A DNA stretch of 21,991 nt from Bacteroidales bacterium UBA1215 (lineage in GTDB: Bacteria > Bacteroidota > Bacteroidia > Bacteroidales > WCHB1-69): positions 1 through 21,991 of the forward strand of contig DBXJ01000070.1 of assembly GCA_002309475.1 (NCBI GenBank), written 5' to 3'. Of this stretch, positions 6,585 through 15,429 are shown one piece after another. Under the pieces are notes generated by a model that searched no databases, was not told the origin of the DNA, and was given only the letters and a program-made list of their open reading frames with translations. The translations under genes were made by a program, and so were the position numbers. The number at the start of each line of letters is the position of its first letter. Positions within the stretch are counted from its first letter, which is position 1.

Positions 6585-8789
6585 TTATTTTACTTTCTTT
6601 ATATGAAGTTCTGTACGACGGTTCAACTGACGTCCTTCGTCTGTATCGTTGGTAGCAATTGGTTTGTGATAACCAAATCCATCGTAGGACAATCTATTCT
6701 TGGATATACCTTGATTGATTAACCAATTGTAAACAACTTTTGCACGATTCATAGATAATGTTTTGTTGTAAGAATCGCTACCTTTAATATCGGTATGTCC
6801 CCAAACGTCTAACTCCATATTAGGATATTCTTCCATCAATTGGAGCACTTTTTCCAATTCTGCTAAAGAAGCGGAACGCAAAGTGTATTTGTCATAGTCA
6901 AAGAATACATTCTTCAAGACGATAATTTTTCCGGCAATGAGTTTTCTCAATACCAATACTTTTTCCAACTCAACATAATTGCTTTCTACCATTAAAGTAT
7001 CTTCTGCTTGAATGTAACCTTCTTTTTGTGCTACAAGATCAGAATAGGTTAATTCCGGTAATATAATTAATGTTTCACCTTTATCGTTGGTTACTTTCTT
7101 GATAGTGGAAACTTTTGTATCTGCAGTATGTTCTTCATCTACAGGATAAGTTTCTACATTGACATCAGAAGATGCTACAATATTGCCGTCTTCGTCAACA
7201 GTTTTAATGATAACAACACCACCTGCACGAGCTTCACTTGTTTCTGTTGCAGGATAATCGTTAGTTGTCATGTAATTCAACAAATAATCCGGTGTATTGT
7301 CTTTGTTGTAGATATCGCTACCTTCGTACAAACTATTATCATAATTTGCCAATGGATAATCGTCATAATTTGCACCTACCAAAAGAACGGTATAAATATC
7401 ACGACCACCTGCACCGGCAATACGATCGGATGTCAAATACATTACACTGCCTTCTTTATTGACAACAAATGACAATTCGTCTGCAGAAGTATTGATAGGA
7501 TAACCCAAGTTTTTAGGTTGGCTGAAAGTGGTTCCATCTGTATTTACAACAAACAAATCGACTCCACCATAAGATTCATGACCTGCTGATGCAAAATAGA
7601 AAACTTTGTTACCTTCTTCGTCGTTGGATTCAAAGAACAATACTTCATCGTATGCAGTATTGATAGTATTGTCTAATTTTTCTATACTTCCCCAAGTTTC
7701 TTTTTTAGGTTTTTCAGGATTTCTACCTTCTTTCAAAGTTCTGGTAATTTTATAGATATCATAATCTTTTTCTTGACCTGACTTAGTGATAGATTTTTGC
7801 TCTTTTTTACTTGAGCCATAATAAGTTTCCGGAACGGAAGCAGCGAAATAAATAGTATTGCCGTCTTCTGAATAGGTAGCGTTTATCTCGTTGAATTTTT
7901 TAGTGTTGATGGCTTTGATAGGTGATTCAATACGAGTTCTACCTTTGATTTCGGAATTGTATTCATAAATATTTCCATCGAAACATGTCAAGAAACCTGT
8001 TCCATTAGGATGGATAGATGTTACCAATGAAATTTTATAGTTGTTGGTTAATGCAATGGAACTATCTTGTATATTATATTCAAATGTAGAACCCAAACCA
8101 TAAATTTCAGATGCTGTTTCAGGACGCAAAGAACCAAACATCAATATGGTATCTTGTACTTTGTATTGAGGATCGAAATCATCAAATTCGGTACATACAG
8201 GTTTCAACATGGTAACATCTTTCTTAGATTTTCTTACCAACAAATTCTCTTTGGCATAGTTACAATCTTCAATCATACGTTTTGATTTTTCTGTCAAAGA
8301 TTCATCTGTTGCTGCAGTAATTTGTTTTTCAAAACAAATAATAGCAGAATCCAAGGCATTTCTTCTTGTAGAATAATTATTAGGATTGGAAGAAATAACC
8401 CATTTTTCCATGTAAGCCAAACCTAAATGATACCAAATATCGTTTGTAATATTTGGATATTGTGCCAAAATATCATTGATAGTTTGGATATTTTTTTCGT
8501 ATTCTACAGTATCTTTCAATTTCAAACCTGTGAAAGCATATCTGAATTTTACTGCTATTGAAGTATCTTTCTCCAAAGCTTTTTCATAATAGCGATGAGC
8601 CATGTAATATTGTCTATGAGTTGGAGTATAGTTTTCCAATTCTGCATCACCTTTTTCTACATTGGCTTTTGCAGCTGTAGAATAATCATTTAATACTTTC
8701 TCTTGTGCAAAAGTTGGTATGATTAAAAAACCAACTAAAATCAATGCAAATATCTTTTTTATCATATCTCTAATTTTCATTGTTGTCAT
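6585..8789 (-). CDS. PorE-like outer-membrane protein: TPR, beta-propeller, CRD-like and OmpA domains
   Basis: A 734-residue envelope protein. A signal peptide ends at about residue 29 (PTFAQ). A helical TPR-like part follows (about 35-190), then a PD40/WD40-like beta-propeller (about 215-490, with YSEDGNTIYFAAS and YLTSDRIAGAGGRDIY blades), a carboxypeptidase-regulatory-like beta domain (about 525-605) and an OmpA C-terminal domain (about 626-734). In the OmpA domain D667 of GHTD and the NRRTE arginines would bind diaminopimelate in peptidoglycan. This order is that of PorE, which anchors the type IX secretion machinery to peptidoglycan. PorE is a lipoprotein, however, and no lipobox is seen here. 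Starts at M1, M4 (8780) and M9 (8765) are all possible; M9 gives the most typical signal peptide. The TPR gene ends 6 nt upstream. A general PD40-OmpA paralogue is the alternative. Confidence 0.85.
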   Translation of the reverse strand: MTTMKIRDMIKKIFALILVGFLIIPTFAQEKVLNDYSTAAKANVEKGDAELENYTPTHRQYYMAHRYYEKALEKDTSIAVKFRYAFTGLKLKDTVEYEKNIQTINDILAQYPNITNDIWYHLGLAYMEKWVISSNPNNYSTRRNALDSAIICFEKQITAATDESLTEKSKRMIEDCNYAKENLLVRKSKKDVTMLKPVCTEFDDFDPQYKVQDTILMFGSLRPETASEIYGLGSTFEYNIQDSSIALTNNYKISLVTSIHPNGTGFLTCFDGNIYEYNSEIKGRTRIESPIKAINTKKFNEINATYSEDGNTIYFAASVPETYYGSSKKEQKSITKSGQEKDYDIYKITRTLKEGRNPEKPKKETWGSIEKLDNTINTAYDEVLFFESNDEEGNKVFYFASAGHESYGGVDLFVVNTDGTTFSQPKNLGYPINTSADELSFVVNKEGSVMYLTSDRIAGAGGRDIYTVLLVGANYDDYPLANYDNSLYEGSDIYNKDNTPDYLLNYMTTNDYPATETSEARAGGVVIIKTVDEDGNIVASSDVNVETYPVDEEHTADTKVSTIKKVTNDKGETLIILPELTYSDLVAQKEGYIQAEDTLMVESNYVELEKVLVLRKLIAGKIIVLKNVFFDYDKYTLRSASLAELEKVLQLMEEYPNMELDVWGHTDIKGSDSYNKTLSMNRAKVVYNWLINQGISKNRLSYDGFGYHKPIATNDTDEGRQLNRRTELHIKKVK

Positions 8790-8795
8790 TAAATA

Positions 8796-9848
8796 TTAAC
8801 GAGTGTGAATATATCTGGCTGCTTCTATTACACCATAAGAAACTGCTTTATTCCAATCTTCTATTGCAGCATCTCTATCAATACGATTTTTTGAGATACC
8901 TCTATTGAAATATGCATTTCCGTAATCTTCTTTCAATTCAATAGCTTTATCATAATATTTGATAGATTCTTCAATTTGCTCTTGTTTGAAACAAACTATT
9001 CCCAAATTATTGTATGCTAAAGCATTTTTGGAATCTTTTTCAATAACATATTTCAAATCTTTTTCGGCAGCTTCGTAATCTTCTTTGCCGATATTTGCAA
9101 CAGCTCTATTGTTATAAGCAGCATAGTAATCACTCTTCAATTCAATAGCTTTGTCAAAATCAGCAATTGCATCGTCATATTCTGACATTTCTCCGTAGGT
9201 TACACCTCTGCTTGAATAATAATAAGCATTTGAATTATCTTTTTCTATTAAAGTAGAATAATCTGCTACGGCACCTTCATAGTCTTTGTTTAACTTCTTT
9301 GCAGCGGCACGTTCTTGATAAAGCATTTTATTTTCTTTATCTTGATTGATGGCAGCATCTAAATCTTTTACTGCTTCAGCATAACGACCTGCTTCTACAT
9401 ACATAGATGCTCTTTTTCTCAAAATACGAACATCATTTGGATTGTTGGCTACTGCATCACTCATCACTTCCAAAGCAGACCCCATGTCTCCTAATCCGCG
9501 ATATGCATCTGCTATACATTCATCTACAGCTTTTGATGTACCGCCTTTTGTTTTGTACAATTCTAAATACACCAAAGATTCTTTATATTGTTTGTCTAAC
9601 AACAATACATATCCCTTTCCTAAAAACGGATCTAAGAAACTTCTTTTTTGAGAAATACTTTCATCAAATTTTGCTAAAGCTGCATTGTTATCTCCATTTT
9701 TGAAAAACTTTACACCTTGATTGTACGTTTTAGCTTCTTTTGAAGTCTTGGTAGACTCTACAAGAACTTCCGGATTGGATTGAGCATAACTCCATACACT
9801 GATTGCAACTACAAGCATTGTCAAAGTAATTTGTTTCAATCTATTCAT
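8796..9848 (-). CDS. Exported TPR-repeat protein
   Basis: A 350-residue protein with a signal peptide (1-22, ending SYAQ) and tandem tetratricopeptide repeats filling almost all the rest (about 35-345). Repeat hallmarks include YYSSRGVTYGEMSEYDDAI, DYYAAYNNRAVANIGKEDYE and ALAYNNLGIVCFKQEQIEES. TPR arrays bind other proteins, and export places this one in the periplasm or on the inner face of the outer membrane. The next gene, 6 nt on, encodes a PorE-like OmpA protein that itself starts with a TPR-like region, so the two probably work together on the envelope. No TAnnTTTG core is seen in the 60 nt between it and the tRNA, so it may share the tRNA promoter. Confidence 0.85.
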   Translation of the reverse strand: MNRLKQITLTMLVVAISVWSYAQSNPEVLVESTKTSKEAKTYNQGVKFFKNGDNNAALAKFDESISQKRSFLDPFLGKGYVLLLDKQYKESLVYLELYKTKGGTSKAVDECIADAYRGLGDMGSALEVMSDAVANNPNDVRILRKRASMYVEAGRYAEAVKDLDAAINQDKENKMLYQERAAAKKLNKDYEGAVADYSTLIEKDNSNAYYYSSRGVTYGEMSEYDDAIADFDKAIELKSDYYAAYNNRAVANIGKEDYEAAEKDLKYVIEKDSKNALAYNNLGIVCFKQEQIEESIKYYDKAIELKEDYGNAYFNRGISKNRIDRDAAIEDWNKAVSYGVIEAARYIHTR

Positions 9849-9908
9849 GATCTTAAAAATTTATTTTATGTTTTTTGTTCGCTTTCTTCTTTTAAGTGTT
9901 TCAAAAAG

Positions 9909-9981
<73 letters not shown>

Positions 9982-9994
9982 ACAATTGAGTTTG

Positions 9995-10002
9995 CGAAAG
10001 TA
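9995..10002 (-). promoter_or_regulatory. Probable tRNA-Thr promoter core
   Basis: Read on the minus strand this is TACTTTCG, one mismatch from TAnnTTTG. It is placed so that transcription would start about 7 nt before the tRNA, and it lies in the 42-nt gap after recQ. No -33 element is evident. Confidence 0.4.
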
Positions 10003-10023
10003 CAACTTTTTCTTTTTATCTTC

Positions 10024-11928
10024 TTATTTTTTCTGATATTTTTTTTTCTCATTCAGAAAAATCTTCTCTTTAGAAAGTAAATACCTGATATTCATTATGA
10101 TATTTTCCTTTGAAAAGGGTAATCGAGTAATCAATTCATCTAGGCTATAGGGTGATTTTTGTAGCAATTCTAAGATTTCTTGCTGGATTTTATGTGTTAA
10201 AATTTCAGCATTTTGAACTTTTTTCTTAGAAATACAATTATCACAAAAACCACATGCTTTGTCACTTTTTTCACCAAAATACTCTACCAACAAACGACTG
10301 CGGCACTTTCTTTCGTTTTTTACATAATTTTCCACCGCATCCAACCGGTTTCGGGCACTTTTTTTACGCTCATTATAGACTTCTGCAGGTATCCTCAAAT
10401 ACTTGCTATCTACCCTATTTTCAAGAAAATAAATCTTTGGCAGATCGGTTTGTTGCAAATAACTAAGCACTCCATATTGCTCAAGATACTTCAACTGCTC
10501 AATAATTTTTTCTTTTGTCGAATGATGTCTTTTGGCTAATTCTTCTTCATTGATAGGAACAAAATCGGTGAACAATCCCGGACAAGACCGCAACAACAAT
10601 TTAATTAAATCAGCCTGCTTTGTATAGGTATCTTGAAAGTTGTTCAACTGGTCAGCATTCATCTGTAAATGCAGTTGTGACAAACTGTTATCTGCATCCG
10701 TCAACAATATCCAACCCACACGCACCAAAAAAGAAATGGCATGATGCACCTGAACAACTGTCAAATGGCAATAATTGGCGAAGCGAACTATATCAAAATC
10801 AGCGGAAAACCCTTTCCCTTCTCCAATAGCTATTGAATAATAACTACACAATTGCTGATAGATTTGCAAGATATTTTTTTCAGGCGGATAGGATTCTTCG
10901 AAATTTTTCTCCAAGTTGATCAGGTCAGATTGCTCATAGAGCAACACAGCATAAGATGGTTTGCCATCGCGGCCTCCACGACCGGCTTCTTGAAAATAAG
11001 CCTCCAAAGTATCAGGAACATCCAAATGAACTACAAACCGTACATCCGGCTTGTCAATTCCCATACCAAAAGCATTGGTGGAAACGATGATTCTAATTTT
11101 GTTGGTTTTCCATTCATCCTGCTTTCGTTCCCGCTCCAAAACATCCAAACCTGCATGATAAAAATCAGCAGAAATACCTTGCTGTTTCAAAAATTCTGCC
11201 ATCTCAACCGTCTTACGTCTGTTTCGAACATATACGATACCGGTTCCCGGTATTTTGTTGATAATATTCAGCAAGCGTTTGTTCTTATTTTCTTCGTGTT
11301 GAACTACATAGATTAAATTATCTCTGATAAAACTTTTTCGGAATACATTTTTTTGTTCAAATTCCAAACGCAATTGAATGTCTTCTACAACTTCGGGAGT
11401 GGCAGTTGCCGTCAATGCCAAAACAGGCACATGTCCCTGCAAAATTTTCCTAAATTCAGCAATTTTCAAATAAGGCGGACGGAAATCATAACCCCACTGT
11501 GAAATACAATGAGCTTCGTCGATAGCAAGAATGGACACATCTAAATTAGACACTATATTGCGTAGCAAAGTGCTTTGTAATCGTTCGGGAGAAACATATA
11601 GAAATTTATATTCTCCCATCTCACATGCACGAAACACCTTTTCTATTTCTATTCGAGACAAGCCCGTGTAAACAGCTGCGGCCGGAATATTGCGTTGGCG
11701 TAAATTTTCAACTTGGTCTTTCATCAAGGCTATTAAAGGCGTTACCACTATGCACAAACCTTCTAAAGCCATAGCAGGTACTTGAAAACAAATAGACTTT
11801 CCACCGCCTGTGGGTAGCAATGCCAAAGTATCTTTGCCACTCAAAATGGAATTAATAATATCCTCTTGAAGTGGTCTAAATTGAGAATACCCCCAATACT
11901 TTTCCAGTATTTTGTGAATATTCTCCAT
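10024..11928 (-). CDS. recQ: RecQ family ATP-dependent DNA helicase
   Basis: A 634-residue RecQ-family 3'-5' DNA helicase for repair and recombination. Motif 0 is YWGYSQFRPLQ (11-21), Walker A is LLPTGGGKS (37-45), the Walker B box is DEAH (137-140), TATAT follows at about 173-177, and motif VI is QEAGRGGRDG (313-322). The zinc cysteines are C542, C559, C562 and C565, with the canonical C-x16-C-x2-C-x2-C spacing. They lie about 160 residues later than in E. coli RecQ, after a helical and winged-helix-like stretch. There is no clear HRDC domain; the last 65 residues look like a small helical or winged domain. This is a RecQ paralogue layout rather than the textbook order. clpS ends 3 nt upstream, making recQ the last gene of the mntP operon. 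Confidence 0.93.
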   Translation of the reverse strand: MENIHKILEKYWGYSQFRPLQEDIINSILSGKDTLALLPTGGGKSICFQVPAMALEGLCIVVTPLIALMKDQVENLRQRNIPAAAVYTGLSRIEIEKVFRACEMGEYKFLYVSPERLQSTLLRNIVSNLDVSILAIDEAHCISQWGYDFRPPYLKIAEFRKILQGHVPVLALTATATPEVVEDIQLRLEFEQKNVFRKSFIRDNLIYVVQHEENKNKRLLNIINKIPGTGIVYVRNRRKTVEMAEFLKQQGISADFYHAGLDVLERERKQDEWKTNKIRIIVSTNAFGMGIDKPDVRFVVHLDVPDTLEAYFQEAGRGGRDGKPSYAVLLYEQSDLINLEKNFEESYPPEKNILQIYQQLCSYYSIAIGEGKGFSADFDIVRFANYCHLTVVQVHHAISFLVRVGWILLTDADNSLSQLHLQMNADQLNNFQDTYTKQADLIKLLLRSCPGLFTDFVPINEEELAKRHHSTKEKIIEQLKYLEQYGVLSYLQQTDLPKIYFLENRVDSKYLRIPAEVYNERKKSARNRLDAVENYVKNERKCRSRLLVEYFGEKSDKACGFCDNCISKKKVQNAEILTHKIQQEILELLQKSPYSLDELITRLPFSKENIIMNIRYLLSKEKIFLNEKKKYQKK

Positions 11929-11931
11929 CCG

Positions 11932-12216
11932 TTATTGTGTTATGTCAACTGACAATCCCATACTCCGCAAAGCTCGTGCTTTGTTGAGTATTACTTTGTA
12001 AGAAGATTGATATACATCGCATTTGCCATTGGTATGTGTTATCATGGCACATTGAAAGGCTTGTTCAAAAGTATGCTCACAAATATCCATCAATACATCT
12101 ATCACATAGTCAAATGTATGCACATCATCATTGAGAAGCCAAAGTGTATATAGGCTATCTTCTGAAACTTCTTCTAAAGCAAGTGTATCTTCCTGATACT
12201 GAGGATTACCATTCAT
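11932..12216 (-). CDS. clpS: ATP-dependent Clp protease adaptor ClpS
   Basis: A 94-residue ClpS-like adaptor, which hands N-degron substrates to ClpA/ClpC-type unfoldases. The N-degron pocket residues are present: LLNDD (28-32) with the N-D-D set, and the ITHTNGK segment (59-65) with the conserved histidine. VDVLM and CEHTFEQA helices match the fold. The extension before the core (1-25) is acidic and short, as in other ClpS proteins. It overlaps the upstream DUF4468-like gene by 11 nt and is followed by recQ after 3 nt, so translation of the three is probably coupled. No clpA or clpC is in the window. Confidence 0.9.
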   Translation of the reverse strand: MNGNPQYQEDTLALEEVSEDSLYTLWLLNDDVHTFDYVIDVLMDICEHTFEQAFQCAMITHTNGKCDVYQSSYKVILNKARALRSMGLSVDITQ

Positions 12217-12763
12217 CGTTGATTACCTTTTCAGGTTCCATGCCTTCTTCTATTGACTCTATCAGTTTATGAATAGCTTCATCAATTTGATACAAATGGT
12301 CGTATCTTACCGGAGCCCATTCCGGACGAGAAGTATCCAACCATTTTTCAATGGGGAATCTGGCTTGTTCTTTTTTATAGATATCGGTAATAGTATAACG
12401 ATAACGACCATCTTTGGCTTCAATGGTCAAAGTATAATACACATAACCTGCATTTTGCCAAGTTTTTCCGTCTTTTGCCAAAGTAGAAATTTTTATATTG
12501 GAAACACAAGTCACTACTTTGTTTTTCTTATCTTGCCCTGTGATGACAACAGTGGGATTGGCATAGTATTTATTGGCCCATTTTAATGCTCTTTCGTACA
12601 AAACTGTTGGCTCACCTGCCTGAGTAACAACTTCTCTATAGGTTACCAAATGAGTGTTTTCATCTATAGGCATATCGGGAAAATCGGTGTGCAAGGTCTT
12701 TTGTGCAAATACACCACTTACTGTTACTAAAGTTGCAAATACTGCTAAACAAATCTTTTTCAT
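12206..12763 (-). CDS. Exported protein, DUF4468-like
   Basis: A 185-residue exported protein. The signal peptide runs MKKICLAVFATLVTVSGVFAQ and is cut near residue 20. The mature part resembles DUF4468 (a TBP-like fold known from Bacteroidota): LYERALKWANKYY, a PTVVITGQDKKNKVV strand pair, and YVYYTLTIEAKDGRYRYTITD. The function of that family is unknown. A TTG two codons upstream (12769) extends the frame, but the ATG at 12761-12763 gives a normal signal peptide and is preferred. It lies 11 nt after folA and overlaps clpS by 11 nt. An exported protein inside a cytoplasmic operon is odd, but such mixtures are common. The family assignment is from recall of the pattern, not a search. Confidence 0.72.
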   Translation of the reverse strand: MKKICLAVFATLVTVSGVFAQKTLHTDFPDMPIDENTHLVTYREVVTQAGEPTVLYERALKWANKYYANPTVVITGQDKKNKVVTCVSNIKISTLAKDGKTWQNAGYVYYTLTIEAKDGRYRYTITDIYKKEQARFPIEKWLDTSRPEWAPVRYDHLYQIDEAIHKLIESIEEGMEPEKVINDEW

Positions 12764-12774
12764 AAGCAAAAATT

Positions 12775-13278
12775 TTAAAGTTTTCTTTTATATGTACAAA
12801 ATGTATAGTCATACTGGTGCTTTTCATCAGCATAACATACTATCTCTTCTTGCAAAATCCATTCCGAATAGTCAATATATGGAAAATAAACGTCTGCCTC
12901 CGGGAATTCGGCATGCACTTTTGTGAGATATAGTTCTGATACTAAAGGCAAAAATTGATTATAAATGGAAGCTCCGCCCATCACAAATGCCTTTTCCTCA
13001 TTTTTGCACAAATCTATAGCTTGTTCGATGGAATAAGCCATATAACATGCAGCATATCTTTGCATCGGATTGATTGTTAGCACAATATTTTTTCTGTCGC
13101 TAAGCGGTTTGTGTGGCAAGGAATTATAGGTATTTTCTCCCATGATTACGGCATGACCAAAGGTAAGTTTTTTAAATCGTTTTAAGTCATTGGGTAAATG
13201 CCATAAAAGTTCATTGTTTTTGCCTATTTCACCATTTTCGCCAATAGCTACTATTAAACTTAAATTTTTTACTGCCAT
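12775..13278 (-). CDS. folA: Dihydrofolate reductase
   Basis: A 167-residue DHFR, which reduces dihydrofolate with NADPH to keep up thymidylate, purine and glycine synthesis. The N-terminal strand LSLIVAIGENGEIGKNNELL leads to HLPNDLKRFK with the catalytic acid D31. The second NADPH site FVMGGASIYNQF and the closing YPYIDYSEW-like region are normal. MGENTYNSL (46-54) holds Glu-Asn where many DHFRs have Arg-Lys/Asn in the NADPH phosphate-binding loop. The frame stays open 19 codons upstream into glyS, but only from a TTG; the ATG at 13276-13278 matches the family and leaves 7 nt after glyS. No thyA is adjacent in the window. Confidence 0.94.
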   Translation of the reverse strand: MAVKNLSLIVAIGENGEIGKNNELLWHLPNDLKRFKKLTFGHAVIMGENTYNSLPHKPLSDRKNIVLTINPMQRYAACYMAYSIEQAIDLCKNEEKAFVMGGASIYNQFLPLVSELYLTKVHAEFPEADVYFPYIDYSEWILQEEIVCYADEKHQYDYTFCTYKRKL

Positions 13279-13285
13279 ATATTTT

Positions 13286-14818
13286 TTATTTAAATTGTTT
13301 GCTTTCTTTAATTTTTTGATCAACATGCGATGCAATGTCCTTGATATCTATACGAACTTGTTGCATAGTGGCTCTATCTCTCAAAGTAACTGTATTATCT
13401 TCAAAAGTTTGATTGTCAACTGTTACGCAGAAAGGTGTTCCGATTGCATCTTGGCGACGATAACGGCGACCGATAGCATCTTTTTCATCATATTGACATT
13501 GATAATTTTCTTGCAGGTCTGCTAAAATTTCTCTTGCTTTTTCGGGCATGCCATCCTTTTTTACCAAAGGCAAAACAGCCACTTTGTAAGGTGCCAAAAA
13601 GGCAGGAATATTCAACACAACGCGTTCTGAACCATCTTCCAATTTTTCTTCTTCATAGGCATTGGTCAGCACAGAAAGGAAAATTCTATCCAAGCCGACT
13701 GAAGTTTCCACTACATACGGAACATAGCTTTCTCCTAACTCCGGATCGAAATATTGCAATTTTTTGCCGGAATATTTTTGATGAGCACTTAAATCAAAAT
13801 CAGTACGGGAGTGAATGCCTTCCAACTCTTTGAAGCCAAACGGGAATTCAAATTCTATGTCGGTGGCGGCATTGGCATAATGGGCTAATTTTTCATGATC
13901 GTGAAAACGATATTTTTTTTCATTGTGACAGATAGTCCTATGCCATTTCATTCTTTCTTCTTTCCAATATGCAAACCATTTTAATTCCTCTCCCGGACGA
14001 ACAAAAAATTGCATTTCCATTTGCTCAAATTCACGCATTCTAAATATAAATTGACGAGCAATGATTTCATTACGGAAAGCTTTCCCGATTTGTGCAATAC
14101 CAAAAGGAATTTTCATTCTGCCGGATTTTTGCACATTCAAGAAATTGACAAAAATGCCTTGAGCTGTTTCAGGACGAAGATACACCACGTCAGCACCTTC
14201 TGCAGTGGAGCCCATTTGAGTGGAAAACATCAAATTGAATTGACGAACATCAGTCCAATTTTTTGTACCGGAAATCGGACATACTATACCTAATTCCAGT
14301 ATCAAATTTTTTATATCAGCCAAATCGTTGTTAGTCATTGCCTTGACATAACGTTCGTTGATGCTATTAATCTTAGTTTGATATTCCACCACTCTTGCAT
14401 TGGTTTGACGATATAGTGTTTCGTCAAAATTTTCAAAACGCTTTGACGCTTTTTCTACTTCTTTATTGATTTTATCTTCAATTTTTTGAACATAATCTTC
14501 TATCAACACATCGGCACGATAACGTTTTTTGGAATCTTTGTTATCTATCATCGGGTCATTGAAGGCATCTACGTGACCGGAGGCCTTCCAAATAGTAGGA
14601 TGCATAAATATAGCACTATCTAAGCCGACAATATTTTCGTGCATCTGCACCATTGACTTCCACCAATATTGTTTGATATTATTTTTCAGTTCTACTCCCA
14701 ATTGACCATAGTCATATACGGCACTCATTCCATCATAAATTTCACTGGATGGAAATACAAAACCATATTCTTTCGCGTGTGCGACAACTTTTTTAAAAAA
14801 TTCTTCGTTGTTTGCCAT
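13286..14818 (-). CDS. glyS: Glycine--tRNA ligase, dimeric type
   Basis: A 510-residue class II glycyl-tRNA synthetase of the single-chain alpha2 type, which charges tRNA-Gly. The N-terminal KEYGFVFPSSEIYDG and YDYGQLGVELKNN blocks are diagnostic. Further on are FNLMFSTQMG, the YLRPETAQGIFVNF motif 2 neighbourhood, RNEIIARQFIFRMREFEQME, and motif 3 in VVETSVGLDRIFL. The C-terminal anticodon-binding domain (about 400-505, LAPYKVAVLPLVKKDGMPE) is complete. This is the eukaryote/archaea-like form also found in Bacteroidota, unlike the tetrameric GlyQ/GlyS of many proteobacteria. The ATG at 14816-14818 lies 6 nt after the mntP stop, and folA follows after 7 nt. Confidence 0.97.
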   Translation of the reverse strand: MANNEEFFKKVVAHAKEYGFVFPSSEIYDGMSAVYDYGQLGVELKNNIKQYWWKSMVQMHENIVGLDSAIFMHPTIWKASGHVDAFNDPMIDNKDSKKRYRADVLIEDYVQKIEDKINKEVEKASKRFENFDETLYRQTNARVVEYQTKINSINERYVKAMTNNDLADIKNLILELGIVCPISGTKNWTDVRQFNLMFSTQMGSTAEGADVVYLRPETAQGIFVNFLNVQKSGRMKIPFGIAQIGKAFRNEIIARQFIFRMREFEQMEMQFFVRPGEELKWFAYWKEERMKWHRTICHNEKKYRFHDHEKLAHYANAATDIEFEFPFGFKELEGIHSRTDFDLSAHQKYSGKKLQYFDPELGESYVPYVVETSVGLDRIFLSVLTNAYEEEKLEDGSERVVLNIPAFLAPYKVAVLPLVKKDGMPEKAREILADLQENYQCQYDEKDAIGRRYRRQDAIGTPFCVTVDNQTFEDNTVTLRDRATMQQVRIDIKDIASHVDQKIKESKQFK

Positions 14819-14824
14819 TTTCTA

Positions 14825-15400
14825 TTAAAAAAATAAATGTTCTATTAAAATTTTTGTTCCAATCGCTATCAAGATAATTCCTCCGAGCAATTCCCATTTG
14901 TTGAATGTAAATCGATTTCTACAATAGGAGCCTATAAAAGAACCTGCTATTGAAAATACGAAACTGACTAATCCTATTATGGCTATTGCCCACCAAATTT
15001 CATTGTCTTGACCGATAAATATTAATCCTGTTGCCAAAGCATCTATACTTGTAGCAATGGATAAAATCATCAATCTTTTGAATGTAAAATATTGGGAATT
15101 AAATTCTTTTGATAAATCATCTTGCTTATTTTTTAAATTTTCTACAATCATTTTTCCACCAATAAACAGCAAAATAATAAATGCCAACCAGTGATCAACA
15201 GGTTCGATATATTTAGCAAAACTAACCCCTGCCAACCAACCTATCAATGGCATAGCAGCTTGAAAAAATCCAAACAAAAATGCCATCAACAAGCGTTGTG
15301 AGGTTTTGATATTGTTTTGTACAACCCCGCAAGTAATGGAGACCGTAAAACAATCCATTGCCAAACCTATTGCCAACAAAATGATGAAAATCAGATTCAT
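14825..15400 (-). CDS. mntP: Putative manganese efflux pump MntP
   Basis: A 191-residue membrane protein of the MntP family, which exports Mn2+ across the inner membrane. Six hydrophobic segments are visible. The acidic residues of the family are in GLAMDCF (D16) and in TSIDALATG. Length matches the family (about 190). An upstream ATG (15431-15433) would add 11 residues, but a TATCTTTG promoter core at 15422-15429 would start transcription downstream of it, so the ATG at 15398-15400 is preferred. It heads the operon with glyS, folA, the DUF4468-like gene, clpS and recQ. I see no yybP-ykoY-type riboswitch in the short leader. Confidence 0.9.
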   Translation of the reverse strand: MNLIFIILLAIGLAMDCFTVSITCGVVQNNIKTSQRLLMAFLFGFFQAAMPLIGWLAGVSFAKYIEPVDHWLAFIILLFIGGKMIVENLKNKQDDLSKEFNSQYFTFKRLMILSIATSIDALATGLIFIGQDNEIWWAIAIIGLVSFVFSIAGSFIGSYCRNRFTFNKWELLGGIILIAIGTKILIEHLFF

Positions 15401-15421
15401 ATATATCAAATATATAAATTG

Positions 15422-15429
15422 CAAAGATA
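15422..15429 (-). promoter_or_regulatory. Promoter core of the mntP-glyS-folA-clpS-recQ operon
   Basis: Read on the minus strand this is TATCTTTG followed by CA, a full match to TAnnTTTG. Transcription would start near 15415 and give a leader of about 15 nt to the ATG at 15400. A TTG lies upstream at either 14 or 24 nt from the core, neither at the ideal spacing. The rest of the 15434-15578 gap shows no gene and no GC-rich hairpin. Confidence 0.6.

Noticed and set aside
13279..13335. Nineteen-codon N-terminal extension of dihydrofolate reductase.
   Set aside because: It starts with TTG, lies inside the end of glyS, and is not found in the family; the ATG at 13278 fits.
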